From contig JABBZI010000029.1 in the NCBI GenBank assembly GCA_012955965.1, positions 1-46,715 of the forward strand: a DNA stretch of 46,715 bases. Direction: 5' to 3'. Under the pieces are notes generated by a model. That model was not told the DNA's origin. It saw only the letters and a list, made by a program, of their open reading frames with translations, and searched no databases. The position numbers and the translations under genes are program-made. Below are positions 1-9,635 of this stretch, in pieces (positions within the stretch are counted from its first letter, which is position 1; every line of letters begins with the position of its first letter). This DNA is from Clostridioides difficile. Its GTDB lineage: Bacteria; Bacillota; Clostridia; Peptostreptococcales; Peptostreptococcaceae.

Positions 1-1307
1 TGGCCCCTCTACCTCAAGAACATATATCTTCTTGGAGAAAAAATTTAGCAGGCCTAGATGGTGAAAGTGATGAAATTGATTGGAAATATGAAACAACAGA
101 GAATTATCTAAAAATGATGGATAACAATGGGGTAGGCTTAAATGAAACTTATTTAGTACCTCATGGAAACGTTAGAATGGAAGCAATGGGGCTTGAAGAT
201 AGACCTGCCACTAAAGAAGAAATTCAAAAGATGTGTGAAATCACAGAGAGAGAATTAAAAGCAGGAGCTATAGGCTTGTCTACTGGACTTATATATATAC
301 CTTGTGCATATTCATTGACAGAAGAAATTATAGAAATGTGTAAGGTCGTAGCAAAATATGATGGAGTATTTGTAGTTCACCAAAGAAGTGAAGCAGACAC
401 AATTTTAACATCAATGGAAGAAATTATAGAAATTGGAAAACAATCAGGAGTAAAAGTTCATTTTTCACACTTTAAGGTTTGTGGTAAATCAAATTGGAAG
501 TATATACCTCAAGTTATAGAGCTTTTAGAAAAAGCAGAAAAAGAAGGAATAAGAGTATCTTTTGACCAATATCCATATGCGGCAGGAAGTACAATGCTTG
601 GAGTAGTTTTACCTCCATGGGCACATTCTGGAGGAACTGATAAGTTAATAGAAAGACTAAGTGATGAAAACGAAAGAGCAAAAATGAAAAAAGATATAGC
701 AAATGGAATAAAAGGCTGGGATAACTTTATAGAATTTGCAGGGATAGACCAAATATTTGTAACAAGCGTAAAAACAGAAAAAAATAAAGATACAATTGGT
801 AAGAGCCTATTAGAAATTGGAAAAATGAGAGGAAAAGACCCACTAGATGCAACGTTTGATTTATTAAAAGAAGAAGAAAATGCAGTTGGTATGGTAGATT
901 TCTATGGATTGGAAGAACATATAATAGGATTTATGAAAAGAGACGAGCAAAATGTATGTACAGATGGTCTTTTAGCAGGTAAACCACATCCAAGAGCTTA
1001 TGGTTCTTTCCCTAAAATACTAGGAAGATATGTTAGAGAGTTAAATGTACTAACAATTGAAGAAGCTGTCTATAAAATGACTAAAAAAGCAGCTACAAGC
1101 TTTAGTATAAAAGATAGAGGAGAATTAAAAGAAGGATATTTTGCAGATATAGTTATATTTGATAAGGATACAGTTAGTGGATGCGATGATTTTATAGATT
1201 CTATGCAGTACCCTACAGGTATAGATTATGTAATTATAAATGGAAATTGTGTTGTTGAAGAAGGAAAATACAATAAAATTAAAGCAGGAAAAGTACTTAA
1301 AAATTAA
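1..1307 (+). CDS. D-aminoacylase / N-acyl-D-amino-acid deacylase family amidohydrolase (5' truncated)
   Basis: The reading frame is open to the left edge, and coding similarity continues upstream of the first Met at 114, so the gene starts outside the window and the true product is longer than the 397 residues from that Met. It is a metal-dependent amidohydrolase of the D-aminoacylase type, which removes acyl groups from N-acyl-D-amino acids or opens related cyclic amides. Visible family marks are a HGNVR segment, a GLSTGLIYIP segment, VHFSHFK (metal-ligand region), a late CTDGLL segment and a C-terminal KEGYFADIVIFD strand typical of the small beta domain of amidohydrolases. It is followed after 27 bp by an SsnA-type gene with its own AGGAGG site, so it probably belongs to the same purine/amide catabolic operon. 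The exact substrate cannot be told from sequence. Confidence 0.85.
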   Translation, partial: APLPQEHISSWRKNLAGLDGESDEIDWKYETTENYLKMMDNNGVGLNETYLVPHGNVRMEAMGLEDRPATKEEIQKMCEITERELKAGAIGLSTGLIYIPCAYSLTEEIIEMCKVVAKYDGVFVVHQRSEADTILTSMEEIIEIGKQSGVKVHFSHFKVCGKSNWKYIPQVIELLEKAEKEGIRVSFDQYPYAAGSTMLGVVLPPWAHSGGTDKLIERLSDENERAKMKKDIANGIKGWDNFIEFAGIDQIFVTSVKTEKNKDTIGKSLLEIGKMRGKDPLDATFDLLKEEENAVGMVDFYGLEEHIIGFMKRDEQNVCTDGLLAGKPHPRAYGSFPKILGRYVRELNVLTIEEAVYKMTKKAATSFSIKDRGELKEGYFADIVIFDKDTVSGCDDFIDSMQYPTGIDYVIINGNCVVEEGKYNKIKAGKVLKN

Positions 1308-1334
1308 ATCTTAGCTTTAAGGAGGAATAAATTT

Positions 1335-2663
1335 ATGATTTTAGTGGGGAATGGGAGGCTAATAAGCCAAGATTCTTTAAATCCCTATATGGAAGATGGA
1401 TGTGTAGTAATAAACGATAATCTAATTGAAGATATAGGTACTACAGAGGAAATGAAAGCGAAATATCCAGTACATGAATTTATAGATGCAGGCAAGAAGA
1501 TAATCATGCCTGGTCTAATAAATTCACATATGCATATATACAGTTCATTTGCTAGAGGAATGGCAGTTCCAGGAAAACCTTCTGAGAATTTTTTAGAGAT
1601 ACTAAACAATTTATGGTGGAGACTTGATAAACAACTTACACTAGAAGATACTAAATACAGTGCATATGCAACGTATATAGAGTGTATAAAAAATGGTGTA
1701 ACAACAGTTTATGACCATCATGCAAGTCCAAATGCAATTGAAGGAAGTTTGTTTACAATATCAGATGTTGCAAAGGACTTAGGAATAAGAACATGCCTTT
1801 GCTATGAGGTATCTGATAGAGATGGTGGAGATACAATTCAACAGGGTATCAATGAAAACGTAAACTTCATAAAATACGCTCAAAAAGATGATACAGACAT
1901 GATAAAAGGTATGTTTGGTCTTCATGCTGCCTTTACACTATCTGATGATACATTAAATAAATGTGCTTCAGAAATGGATGGTCTTGATACAGGGTATCAT
2001 GTACATGTTGCTGAGGGTATAGACGATTTACAGTACAATATAGACAAATATGGAAAGAGAGTTTTGGAAAGATTTAATGATTTTGGAGTACTAAAGGAAA
2101 AGACTATAGCAGTTCATTGTATATATATAAGCACAGATGAAATAAGTCTTTTAAATAAAACAAATACATTTGTAGTTCATAATCCAGAATCTAATATGGG
2201 AAATGCAGTTGGATGTTCTCCAGCAATAGAATTATTAAAAAGAGGTGTTACAGTAGGTCTAGGAACTGACGGATATACTAGCGATATGTTTGAATCACTA
2301 AAAGTTGCTAATATAATTCACAAACACCACTTAAAAGACCCAAGAGTTGGGTTTGGAGAGTCACAAACAATGTTATTTGATAACAATAGAAAAATAGCTA
2401 AAGCTTATTATAAAAATGACCTAGGGGTACTTAAAAAAGGTGCTTATGCAGATGTAATAGTAGTTGATTATATACCACATACTCCATTGACAGAAAATAC
2501 AATAGGGGGACACACTATCTTTGGTATGAGTGGAAGAAGTGTAGATACGACTATTATAAATGGAAAGGTACTTATGAAAGATAGAAAGTTAGTAAACATA
2601 GACGAAGAAAGTATTTTAGCTAAAAGTAGAGAATTAAGCCAAAATTTATGGAATAGAATTTAA
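1335..2663 (+). CDS. ssnA: putative aminohydrolase SsnA
   Basis: A 442-residue amidohydrolase of the TRZ/ATZ (guanine deaminase-like) type. Metal-binding marks are NSHMH (His65 and His67), HVHVAEG in the middle, AVHCIY and the catalytic GTDGY Asp. The C-terminus has the usual KKGAYADVIVVDY segment. The match in length and sequence style is to SsnA, a protein found with selenium-dependent molybdenum hydroxylases and anaerobic purine breakdown genes. The likely role is hydrolytic deamination or ring opening of a purine or its product in the cytoplasm. An AGGAGG site sits 8 bases before the ATG. The Mo-hydroxylase, permease and hydantoinase downstream support the assignment. The precise reaction is not established from sequence. 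Confidence 0.85.
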   Translation: MILVGNGRLISQDSLNPYMEDGCVVINDNLIEDIGTTEEMKAKYPVHEFIDAGKKIIMPGLINSHMHIYSSFARGMAVPGKPSENFLEILNNLWWRLDKQLTLEDTKYSAYATYIECIKNGVTTVYDHHASPNAIEGSLFTISDVAKDLGIRTCLCYEVSDRDGGDTIQQGINENVNFIKYAQKDDTDMIKGMFGLHAAFTLSDDTLNKCASEMDGLDTGYHVHVAEGIDDLQYNIDKYGKRVLERFNDFGVLKEKTIAVHCIYISTDEISLLNKTNTFVVHNPESNMGNAVGCSPAIELLKRGVTVGLGTDGYTSDMFESLKVANIIHKHHLKDPRVGFGESQTMLFDNNRKIAKAYYKNDLGVLKKGAYADVIVVDYIPHTPLTENTIGGHTIFGMSGRSVDTTIINGKVLMKDRKLVNIDEESILAKSRELSQNLWNRI

Positions 2664-2768
2664 ACATTATAAAATATAACTTAGACAAAAATAGGAATTT
2701 AAATGAAGTATATAGATAAAAAATATACGGAATAGAATATTAAATTAAATATAGAAGGGAGACCCAAA

Positions 2769-4121
2769 ATGTCTCAAGATAAAAGCCCTAAAATAGCTCC
2801 AGTAGATGAAAGGTTACCCGTATCCAAATCTTGGGTATTTTCGCTACAGCACGTTTTGGCAATGTGTGCAGGAGCAGTAGCGGTTCCTATGATGATAGGA
2901 AGTGCTGCACGACTAGATCATGCTAGTATTGTTTTTTTAATAAATGCTTGCTTATTTATGGCAGGGATAGGAACACTCATACAAAGTGTTGGTATAGGAA
3001 ATATTGTAGGTGCTAAAATACCAGTAATAGAAGGAACTAGTTTTGCCGCTGTGGCAGGTATGACAGCAATAGCCTCATCATATAGTGATTCTCAGGTTGC
3101 AATACAGACAGTATTTGGCTCTGTAATCGTAGCTGGATTGTTTTGTATATTACTTGCTCCAGTATTTGAAAAATTAATAAGATTTTTTCCTAGTGTAGTT
3201 ACTGGAACAGTTGTTATGGTAATAGGTATTTCACTATTTCCAGTTGGGATAAAGTGGATAACTGACAACAAATTGGAAGCGGTTGAACCAAACTCATTAG
3301 CATTAGCTTTGGCAGTATTGGCAATAACTTTACTTTCATTTAAATTCTTAAAAGGAATTTGGAATAGTACAGCTATATTGGTAGGTATAGTACTTGGTAC
3401 ACTACTTTCCATGGCAGTTGGAATGGCAGATTTTAGTGCAGTAAATGGAGTTGGTTGGCTTAACTTAAATGTACCTTTAAAATTTGGAATGCCTAGATTC
3501 GAACCATCTGCAATACTATCATTGTGCTTAATTATGTTAGTACTTATGACAGAATCAGTTGGTAATATGATAGCTATTCATGAAATGGTGGATAAAGAGG
3601 TAACAGGTAAAAATATTAAAAGAGGTTTATTTGGAGATGGAATATCTACAGCTTTATCTGGAATATTCAACTCATTCCCAATAACTCCATTTGGTCAAAA
3701 CACAGGAATAGTAGGTCTTACAGGTATAAAATCAAGATTTATAGCAGTTTATGCAGGGGTTATATTGCTAGTACTTGGTTTCTTACCAAAATTTGCAGCA
3801 ATAATAGGAGCAATACCTAAACCTGTTCTTGGAGGTGTAGGGTTTGCAATGTTTGGAATGGTAATGGTTGGAGGAGTAAAAACTCTAAGTAAAGTAAAAT
3901 TTGATGGAACTAAAAATGGAGTTATAGTAGCAGTTAGTGTTGGTTTATCTATGATACCACTAACAAATCCTGCTTTCTATAATAATTTCCCAACTTGGGT
4001 ACAAACAATATTCCATAGTGGAATAACAACAGGTAGTTTATCAGCAGTACTTTTAAATATATTCTTCAATGAATTAGGTTCTAAAAAAGAGAAGAATAAT
4101 AAAGTTGAAGAAGCAAAATAG
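2769..4121 (+). CDS. NCS2 family nucleobase (xanthine/uracil-type) permease
   Basis: A 450-residue, very hydrophobic protein with about 12-14 membrane segments and a short charged N-terminus and C-terminal tail. It carries the nucleobase-ascorbate transporter signature around residue 310 (QNTGIVGLTG), which in this family lies next to the substrate site, and an early SLQHVLAM segment whose His is conserved in the family. It should import a purine (xanthine or uric acid type) with a cation at the cytoplasmic membrane. It lies between ssnA and a PreA-like dehydrogenase in a purine catabolic cluster, which favours purine over uracil. A GGGAG site precedes the ATG. Confidence 0.88.
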   Translation: MSQDKSPKIAPVDERLPVSKSWVFSLQHVLAMCAGAVAVPMMIGSAARLDHASIVFLINACLFMAGIGTLIQSVGIGNIVGAKIPVIEGTSFAAVAGMTAIASSYSDSQVAIQTVFGSVIVAGLFCILLAPVFEKLIRFFPSVVTGTVVMVIGISLFPVGIKWITDNKLEAVEPNSLALALAVLAITLLSFKFLKGIWNSTAILVGIVLGTLLSMAVGMADFSAVNGVGWLNLNVPLKFGMPRFEPSAILSLCLIMLVLMTESVGNMIAIHEMVDKEVTGKNIKRGLFGDGISTALSGIFNSFPITPFGQNTGIVGLTGIKSRFIAVYAGVILLVLGFLPKFAAIIGAIPKPVLGGVGFAMFGMVMVGGVKTLSKVKFDGTKNGVIVAVSVGLSMIPLTNPAFYNNFPTWVQTIFHSGITTGSLSAVLLNIFFNELGSKKEKNNKVEEAK

Positions 4122-4211
4122 AAATAATATAAAGAAAAAATAAATAACAAATACAAATAAAAAAATATAAGATAAATATTAAAAATATTTAATTAAGGGA
4201 GAGATAATAAT

Positions 4212-5321
4212 ATGGCTAATTTAAAAGTTAATTTATATGGAATGGAATTCTTAAACCCAGTTATGACAGCAGCAGGTCCTGGAGCAAAAGATGGTGCTCT
4301 CTGTCAGGAAGCAGCAAAAGGTGGAGCAGGAGCTATATGTACAAAAACTATATCTGTATTACCAGCAGATGTACCAAGACCATGTATGGCAAAGACTAAT
4401 AGTGGTTTCTTAAATACAGAATTATGGTCAGAGCTTCCAAAAGAACAATGGATAGAAGAAGAATACAAAAAAGTAAAAGAAACAGGTCTTCCAGTAATAG
4501 TAAGTATGGGGTATTCAGCAGAGCAAATAGCTGAGGTTGCTCCTTTAGTAAAACCTTATGCTGATGCAGTTGAATTATCTACTCATTATGTAGGTACAGA
4601 TGTTGCTCCAATAGTAAATGCTTTAAAAGCAGCAAAAGCTGTTTTAGACGTACCAGTATTTATGAAAATGAGTCCTCATACTGATATTCAAACTATTGCA
4701 AAAGCTGTTGAAGAAGCAGGAGCAGATGGACTTGTAATGATAAACTCATTTGGACCATGTATGGCTATAGATGTAAATACAGGATACCCTATAATGGGAA
4801 GTAAAGCTGGATATGGATGGCTATCAGGTGCACCAATAAGACCTTTAGCAATAAGATGTATATATGAAGCTTCTCAAGTTGTAAATATACCAATAATAGG
4901 TGTTGGTGGAATCACTTGTGGAAAAGATGTAGCTGAAATGATGATGGCTGGAGCAAGTGCTGTTCAAGTATGTACAGAAGCAATTCTTAAAGGACCTTCT
5001 ATTTATGGAAAGATTGCTAAAGAATTAAATGAATTTTTAGATGAAAACGGATATGCTGATGTTAATGAAATAAAAGGATTAACTCATAAAAAGATGGCAG
5101 CTAGAGGATTTAGAACTCATTCAGTAGCTCCAGTTGTAGATGATAATAAGTGTATTAAATGTAAACAATGTGTAACAAGTTGTGTATATGAAGCATTAGA
5201 AGTTACAGATAAATTAAATATAGATGCAGACAAGTGCTTTGGATGTGGACTATGTGTAACTAGATGTCCAAAAGGAGCTTTAAGTATCTGCTACAATCAA
5301 GTAGAAGCTGTAAACGAATAA
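4212..5321 (+). CDS. PreA-like dihydropyrimidine/dihydroorotate dehydrogenase with two [4Fe-4S] clusters
   Basis: A 369-residue protein. Residues 1-300 form a class 1 dihydroorotate dehydrogenase-type FMN barrel (start NPVMTAAGPGAKD, later VFMKMSPH and GVGGITCGKD). The C-terminus is a double ferredoxin domain with Cys314, 317, 320, 324 and Cys342, 345, 348, 352 (two CxxCxxCxxxC sets). This layout matches PreA, the catalytic subunit of NAD-dependent dihydropyrimidine dehydrogenase, although it is shorter than E. coli PreA. No PreT-like diaphorase is visible beside it. In a purine cluster it may carry out a reductive or oxidative step on a ring intermediate, or move electrons for the Mo-hydroxylase. 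That role is inference; the fold and clusters are clear. Confidence 0.85.
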   Translation: MANLKVNLYGMEFLNPVMTAAGPGAKDGALCQEAAKGGAGAICTKTISVLPADVPRPCMAKTNSGFLNTELWSELPKEQWIEEEYKKVKETGLPVIVSMGYSAEQIAEVAPLVKPYADAVELSTHYVGTDVAPIVNALKAAKAVLDVPVFMKMSPHTDIQTIAKAVEEAGADGLVMINSFGPCMAIDVNTGYPIMGSKAGYGWLSGAPIRPLAIRCIYEASQVVNIPIIGVGGITCGKDVAEMMMAGASAVQVCTEAILKGPSIYGKIAKELNEFLDENGYADVNEIKGLTHKKMAARGFRTHSVAPVVDDNKCIKCKQCVTSCVYEALEVTDKLNIDADKCFGCGLCVTRCPKGALSICYNQVEAVNE

Positions 5322-5340
5322 TATTGTATAGAAATTTAAT

Positions 5341-5490
5341 AATTAACTTAGAGTAATATACACTGAAGTGATAAATATATGAGATTAATAGACGAGCTAT
5401 AGTAATAATCTAATATAAAGCAATATACAAAACTATTCTAGTTCAGTTTAGGATGTATAAGAGTTCTAGTAAAATTACTTTAAGTTAATT
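5341..5490. repeat. 150-bp nested inverted-repeat element upstream of hydA
   Basis: Terminal arms AATTAACTTAGAGTAAT (5341-5357) and ATTACTTTAAGTTAATT (5474-5490) pair over 17 bases with one G-U. Inside them, collinear pairs ATAC/GTAT and ACTGAA/TTCAGT, then TATAT-AGATTA with TAATCT-ATATA, then an ATAG/CTAT hairpin, give a rod-like fold. It occupies most of the 216-bp gap before hydA and ends about 50 bp before its ATG. It could be a structured leader RNA, a processing or attenuation site, or a MITE-like remnant. No known riboswitch consensus was recognised. Confidence 0.55.
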
Positions 5491-5537
5491 TCTTGAGATA
5501 AAATAAATTGATACATTATAAGTAAGGTGGAGTCTAT

Positions 5538-6929
5538 ATGGGAATTGTTTTAAAAGGTGGGAAAGTAGTAACAAGTGAAAAAACTTACTGTGCAGATGTA
5601 AGAATAGAAGATGAAAAAATAGTCGATATAGGTTTTGATATATCAAAAGAAAATGATGAAATAGTCGATGTTAGTGATTCTTATGTTATACCAGGAGGTA
5701 TAGATACACACACTCACTTTGACTTAGATACAGGGGTCACTAAAACAGCAGATAACTTTGAGACAGGAACAAAAGCTGCTGTAGTTGGAGGAACTACTAC
5801 TATATTAGATTTTGCGACACAAGCTAAGGGATGCTCTTTAAGAGAAGGATTAGAAGAATGGCATGAAAAAGCCAAAGATAAATCCTATTCAGATTATGGT
5901 TTTCACATGGCTATAACAGACTGGAATGAGTCAGTTTGTAATGAAATGGAAGATATGGTGAAAGAAGGAGTATCTTCGTTTAAATTGTATATGGCATATA
6001 AGGGAAGTCTTCAAGTTGATGATGGTGTCATATTTGAAGCCTTGAGAAAAGCAGAAGAGATAGGTGGAATTATTGGATTCCATTGTGAAAATGGGGATAT
6101 AATATGTGAACTTGTGGATAAAGCAAGGGCAGAAAATAATTTGTCTCCAAAATATCATCAATTAACTAGACCAGCTATACTTGAGGCAGAAGCTACTTCA
6201 AGGCTTATGAAGATAGCTGAAGTTGCAAATTCTAAGGTGTATGTAGTTCATCTAAGTTGCAAAGAATCCTTGGATGAAGTCTTAAAAGCTAAGCAAAGAG
6301 GTGTGGATGTAATAGTTGAAACTTGTCCTCAGTACCTTCTATTAAATGATAAATTGTATGATTTAGATGGGTTTGAAAGTGCTAAATATGTTATGTCACC
6401 ACCTTTAAGAAATAAAGAAAATAATGAAATATTATGGAATGCTATTTCAGATAATCAAATAGATACTATAGGAACAGACCATTGTTCTTTTAATTATAGG
6501 GGACAAAAAGAGTTTGGAATAAACGATTTCAGCAAAATACCAAATGGTTCTCCAGGTGTAGAGCATAGGATGAGTCTTTTATACACATATGGAGTATGTA
6601 AAAACAAAATATCTATTAACAAAATGGTAGAAGTAACATCAACTAATGCAGCAAAGTTATTTGGAATGTATCCTAATAAAGGAACTATAGAAATAGGTAG
6701 TGATGCAGATATACTAGTCTTAAATCCAAACAAAAAATTTAAAATAGAAGCAAAGAAACAATTGCAAAATGTAGATTATACACCTTATGAAGGGTATGAA
6801 GTGGATTGTCAAATAGAACATGTTTATTTAAGAGGAAAAGAAGTAGTTAGAGAGGGAGAGTTAATCTGTAATACTCCAAGTGGGAGATATATAAAGAGGC
6901 GTCTAACAAAGGGGGCTAGAGAATGGTAG
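5538..6929 (+). CDS. hydA: dihydropyrimidinase / D-hydantoinase
   Basis: A 463-residue cyclic amidase of the hydantoinase/dihydropyrimidinase family, of usual length. All metal-site residues are visible: His58 and His60 (GGIDTHTHF), the carbamylated Lys149 (SSFKLYMAYK), His182 (GFHCENG), His238 (VVHLSC) and Asp314 (GTDHCSF). It opens dihydropyrimidine or hydantoin-type rings in the cytoplasm, and here probably acts on a ring product of purine breakdown. An AAGGTGGAG site precedes the ATG. Its last 7 bases overlap the start of the next gene, so the two are translationally coupled. The upstream gap carries a structured inverted-repeat element. Confidence 0.9.
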   Translation: MGIVLKGGKVVTSEKTYCADVRIEDEKIVDIGFDISKENDEIVDVSDSYVIPGGIDTHTHFDLDTGVTKTADNFETGTKAAVVGGTTTILDFATQAKGCSLREGLEEWHEKAKDKSYSDYGFHMAITDWNESVCNEMEDMVKEGVSSFKLYMAYKGSLQVDDGVIFEALRKAEEIGGIIGFHCENGDIICELVDKARAENNLSPKYHQLTRPAILEAEATSRLMKIAEVANSKVYVVHLSCKESLDEVLKAKQRGVDVIVETCPQYLLLNDKLYDLDGFESAKYVMSPPLRNKENNEILWNAISDNQIDTIGTDHCSFNYRGQKEFGINDFSKIPNGSPGVEHRMSLLYTYGVCKNKISINKMVEVTSTNAAKLFGMYPNKGTIEIGSDADILVLNPNKKFKIEAKKQLQNVDYTPYEGYEVDCQIEHVYLRGKEVVREGELICNTPSGRYIKRRLTKGAREW

Positions 6930-9484
6930 AATTTATATTAAATGGAAAGAAAGTTGTTGCAAAAGAAGGCAAAAAACTTTTAGACTTCCTTAGAGAAGAT
7001 ATGAATATAACTTCAGTTAAAAATGGATGTTCAGAAGGTGCTTGTGGAACATGTATGGTTATAATAGATGGTAAAGCAACTAAAGCATGTGTATTTAAAA
7101 CTGATAAATTAGCTGGAAAAAACATAACAACTATAGAGGGATTATCAGAAAGAGAAAGAGATGTTTTTGCATATTCTTTTGCTAGCCAAGGAGCTGTACA
7201 ATGTGGATTTTGCATTCCAGGTATGGTAATTAGTTCAAAAGCACTCATAGACGTTAATAATAATCCTACTGAAGATGATATAAAGAAAGCTTTAAAAGGT
7301 AATATATGTAGATGTACAGGGTATGTGAAAATAATTAAAGCTGTTGATTTATCAGCAAAGATTTTTAGAGAAGATATAGATGTACCAAAGGTAAATTGTA
7401 AAGGTCTAGTAGGTGAAAATCTTCCTAGAGTTGATGCAGTAGGTAAAGCACTTGGATACTCTGAATATGTAGATGATATGAGAATTGAGGGTATGATTTA
7501 TGGTTCAGCAGTTAGAGCAAAATATCCTAGAGCTTTAGTTAAAAAAATAGATATAGAAGAAGCAAAAGCATATCCAGGAGTTGTTGCAGTGTTAACAGCT
7601 AAAGACATTCCAGGAACTATAAAAGTAGGTCACTTAAAGAAGGATTGGGACACCTTAATACCAGAAGGTGAAATAACTAGATATTTAGGTGATGGAATAG
7701 TCCTAGTAGCAGCAGAAACTAGAGAAGCATTAGAAGAAGCAAAAAAGCTAGTTAAGATAGATTACGAAGAATTAACACCATTAAGTACTACAGCAGATGC
7801 TCTTAGAGAAGATGCTCCAAAGATACATGAGACAGGTAATGTACTTGTTAAGGAACATTTAGTAAGAGGAAACGCTGAAGAAAAGATAGAAAATTCAAAA
7901 TATGTTGTAACTAAAAGATATACTACACCTGCTACAGAACATGCATTTTTAGAGCCTGAGTGTGCAGTAGCTGGTCCTTATGAAGAAGATGGAGTAATAA
8001 TCTATTCAACAGACCAAGGAGTATTTGCTACTCAGCATGAATGTGCAGACATGTTAGGGTTACCACATGAAAAAGTAAGAGTGATAAATAAAATGGTAGG
8101 TGGAGGATTTGGTGGAAAAGAAGATATGAGCGTTCAACACCATGCAGCCTTACTTGCTTATCATACGAAAAGATTTGTAAAGGTACAGTTAACAAGAAAA
8201 GAAAGTATTATTGTTCATCCAAAACGACATGCCACAGAAATGGAATTTACGACAGCATGTGATGAAAATGGATATTTAACAGGGATGAAAGCAACTATAA
8301 TATCTGATACAGGTGCATATGCATCTCTTGGAGGTCCAGTACTACAAAGATTGTGTACTCATGCAGCAGGACCATATAATTATCAAGACATTGATATAAC
8401 AGGAACAGCAGTATATACTAATAATCCTCCTGGTGGAGCATTTAGAGGTTTTGGAGTTACACAGAGTTGTTTTGCAACAGAATGTAACCTAAATTTACTT
8501 GCTGAGATGGCAGGTATATCACCTTGGGAAATAAGATATAAAAATGCAATAAGACCTGGTCAAGTTTTACCAAATGGTCAATTTGCAGATGAAGGAACAG
8601 CAATGGCAGAAACGCTAGAAGCTGTGAAAGAAGAGTATGAGAAGCACCCACGTGCAGGTATAGCTTGTGCAATGAAGAATAGTGGAGTTGGAGTTGGTAT
8701 ACCTGATGTCGGAAGATGCAGATTAGTAATAAAAGATGGAAAAGTTCATATAAGAACAAGTGCTTCTTGTATAGGTCAAGGTCTTGGTACTGTTATGACT
8801 CAAGTAGTTTGTGAGGCTACTGGTTTACCACCTGAAAGTATAGTACATGAAGTTCCAGATACTCATCTTACACCAGATTCTGGTAACACTACAGCTTCAA
8901 GACAGACAGTATTTACAGGAGAAGCTACTAAAGTTGCATCAAATAAATTAAAAGAAGTTTTAGGCTCTGGTAAAACTTTACATGAGCTAGATGGTGAAGA
9001 GTTTTACGGCGAATATGCAAGTGCTACAGACAAAATGGGTTGTGACAAAGAAAATCCAGTAAGCCATGTTGCTTATGGATATGCAACACAAGTTGTAATG
9101 TTGGATGAAAATGGAAAATTGGAAAAAGTAGTAGCAGCGCATGATGTTGGAAGAGCTATAAATCCAATCAGTTTAGAAGGGCAAATAGAAGGTGGAGTAG
9201 TTATGGGTCTTGGATACGCTCTAACTGAAGATTACCCAGTAGTTAATTCTGTACCTACAGCTAAATTTGGTACATTAGGTTTATTTAAATCTACAGAGAT
9301 ACCAGAAATACAAGCTGTAATAGTTGAAAAGAACAAAGATTTACTGGCTTATGGAGCAAAAGGCGTAGGAGAAATTTGTACAGTTCCTACTGCACCAGCA
9401 GTACAAAATGCCTATTATGTATTTGATAAAGAGTTTAGAACTGAACTACCACTACAAAATACTCCATATAGCAAAAAAAAGTAA
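6923..9484 (+). CDS. fused [2Fe-2S]/molybdopterin hydroxylase, selenium-dependent xanthine dehydrogenase type
   Basis: An 853-residue xanthine dehydrogenase/aldehyde oxidoreductase-family enzyme fusing two modules. Residues 1-145 hold two [2Fe-2S] domains: Cys36, 41, 44, 56, then Cys94, 97 with Cys129, 131. From about 165 to the end lies the molybdopterin-binding part, with GGGFGGKED near 393, GGAFRGFG near 504 and the catalytic Glu in GVGE near 816. There is no FAD domain, as in Desulfovibrio-type aldehyde oxidoreductase, so electrons must leave to another carrier. The neighbourhood of ssnA, hydA and a purine permease points to a selenium-dependent purine hydroxylase rather than an aldehyde enzyme; the labile selenium is not encoded as selenocysteine. 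The ATG lies within the end of hydA (ATGGTAG overlap). A terminator follows. Confidence 0.88.
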   Translation: MVEFILNGKKVVAKEGKKLLDFLREDMNITSVKNGCSEGACGTCMVIIDGKATKACVFKTDKLAGKNITTIEGLSERERDVFAYSFASQGAVQCGFCIPGMVISSKALIDVNNNPTEDDIKKALKGNICRCTGYVKIIKAVDLSAKIFREDIDVPKVNCKGLVGENLPRVDAVGKALGYSEYVDDMRIEGMIYGSAVRAKYPRALVKKIDIEEAKAYPGVVAVLTAKDIPGTIKVGHLKKDWDTLIPEGEITRYLGDGIVLVAAETREALEEAKKLVKIDYEELTPLSTTADALREDAPKIHETGNVLVKEHLVRGNAEEKIENSKYVVTKRYTTPATEHAFLEPECAVAGPYEEDGVIIYSTDQGVFATQHECADMLGLPHEKVRVINKMVGGGFGGKEDMSVQHHAALLAYHTKRFVKVQLTRKESIIVHPKRHATEMEFTTACDENGYLTGMKATIISDTGAYASLGGPVLQRLCTHAAGPYNYQDIDITGTAVYTNNPPGGAFRGFGVTQSCFATECNLNLLAEMAGISPWEIRYKNAIRPGQVLPNGQFADEGTAMAETLEAVKEEYEKHPRAGIACAMKNSGVGVGIPDVGRCRLVIKDGKVHIRTSASCIGQGLGTVMTQVVCEATGLPPESIVHEVPDTHLTPDSGNTTASRQTVFTGEATKVASNKLKEVLGSGKTLHELDGEEFYGEYASATDKMGCDKENPVSHVAYGYATQVVMLDENGKLEKVVAAHDVGRAINPISLEGQIEGGVVMGLGYALTEDYPVVNSVPTAKFGTLGLFKSTEIPEIQAVIVEKNKDLLAYGAKGVGEICTVPTAPAVQNAYYVFDKEFRTELPLQNTPYSKKK

Positions 9485-9530
9485 CAAAAAAAAGAAATAT
9501 TAAATAAAAAAATAGATGAAATTGTAAATA

Positions 9531-9599
9531 AAAAAAACCCTTTTGCATAAGGTATATTTTAAATGATAGAATATACATATACAGGAGGGTTTTTCTTTT
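9531..9599 (+). terminator. terminator after the purine cluster
   Basis: Outer arms AAAACCCT (ending 9541) and AGGGTTTT (from 9586) enclose an inner GTATATT/AATATAC hairpin (9552-9576), and a T-rich run TTTTTCTTTT follows. It separates the Mo-hydroxylase gene from rpoN. Confidence 0.7.
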
Positions 9600-9635
9600 A
9601 TAAAATAAGTTTAATAAAATTGAGAGGTGAGCAGA

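Noticed and set aside
5322-5537. Known purine or xanthine riboswitch before hydA
   Set aside because: The conserved purine-riboswitch core bases were not found. Only the nested inverted repeats are supported.
9485-9635. Sigma-54 (-24/-12) promoter near rpoN or the purine genes
   Set aside because: No TGGCAC-N5-TTGC-type pair with GG and GC at the right spacing was found in the intergenic regions read.
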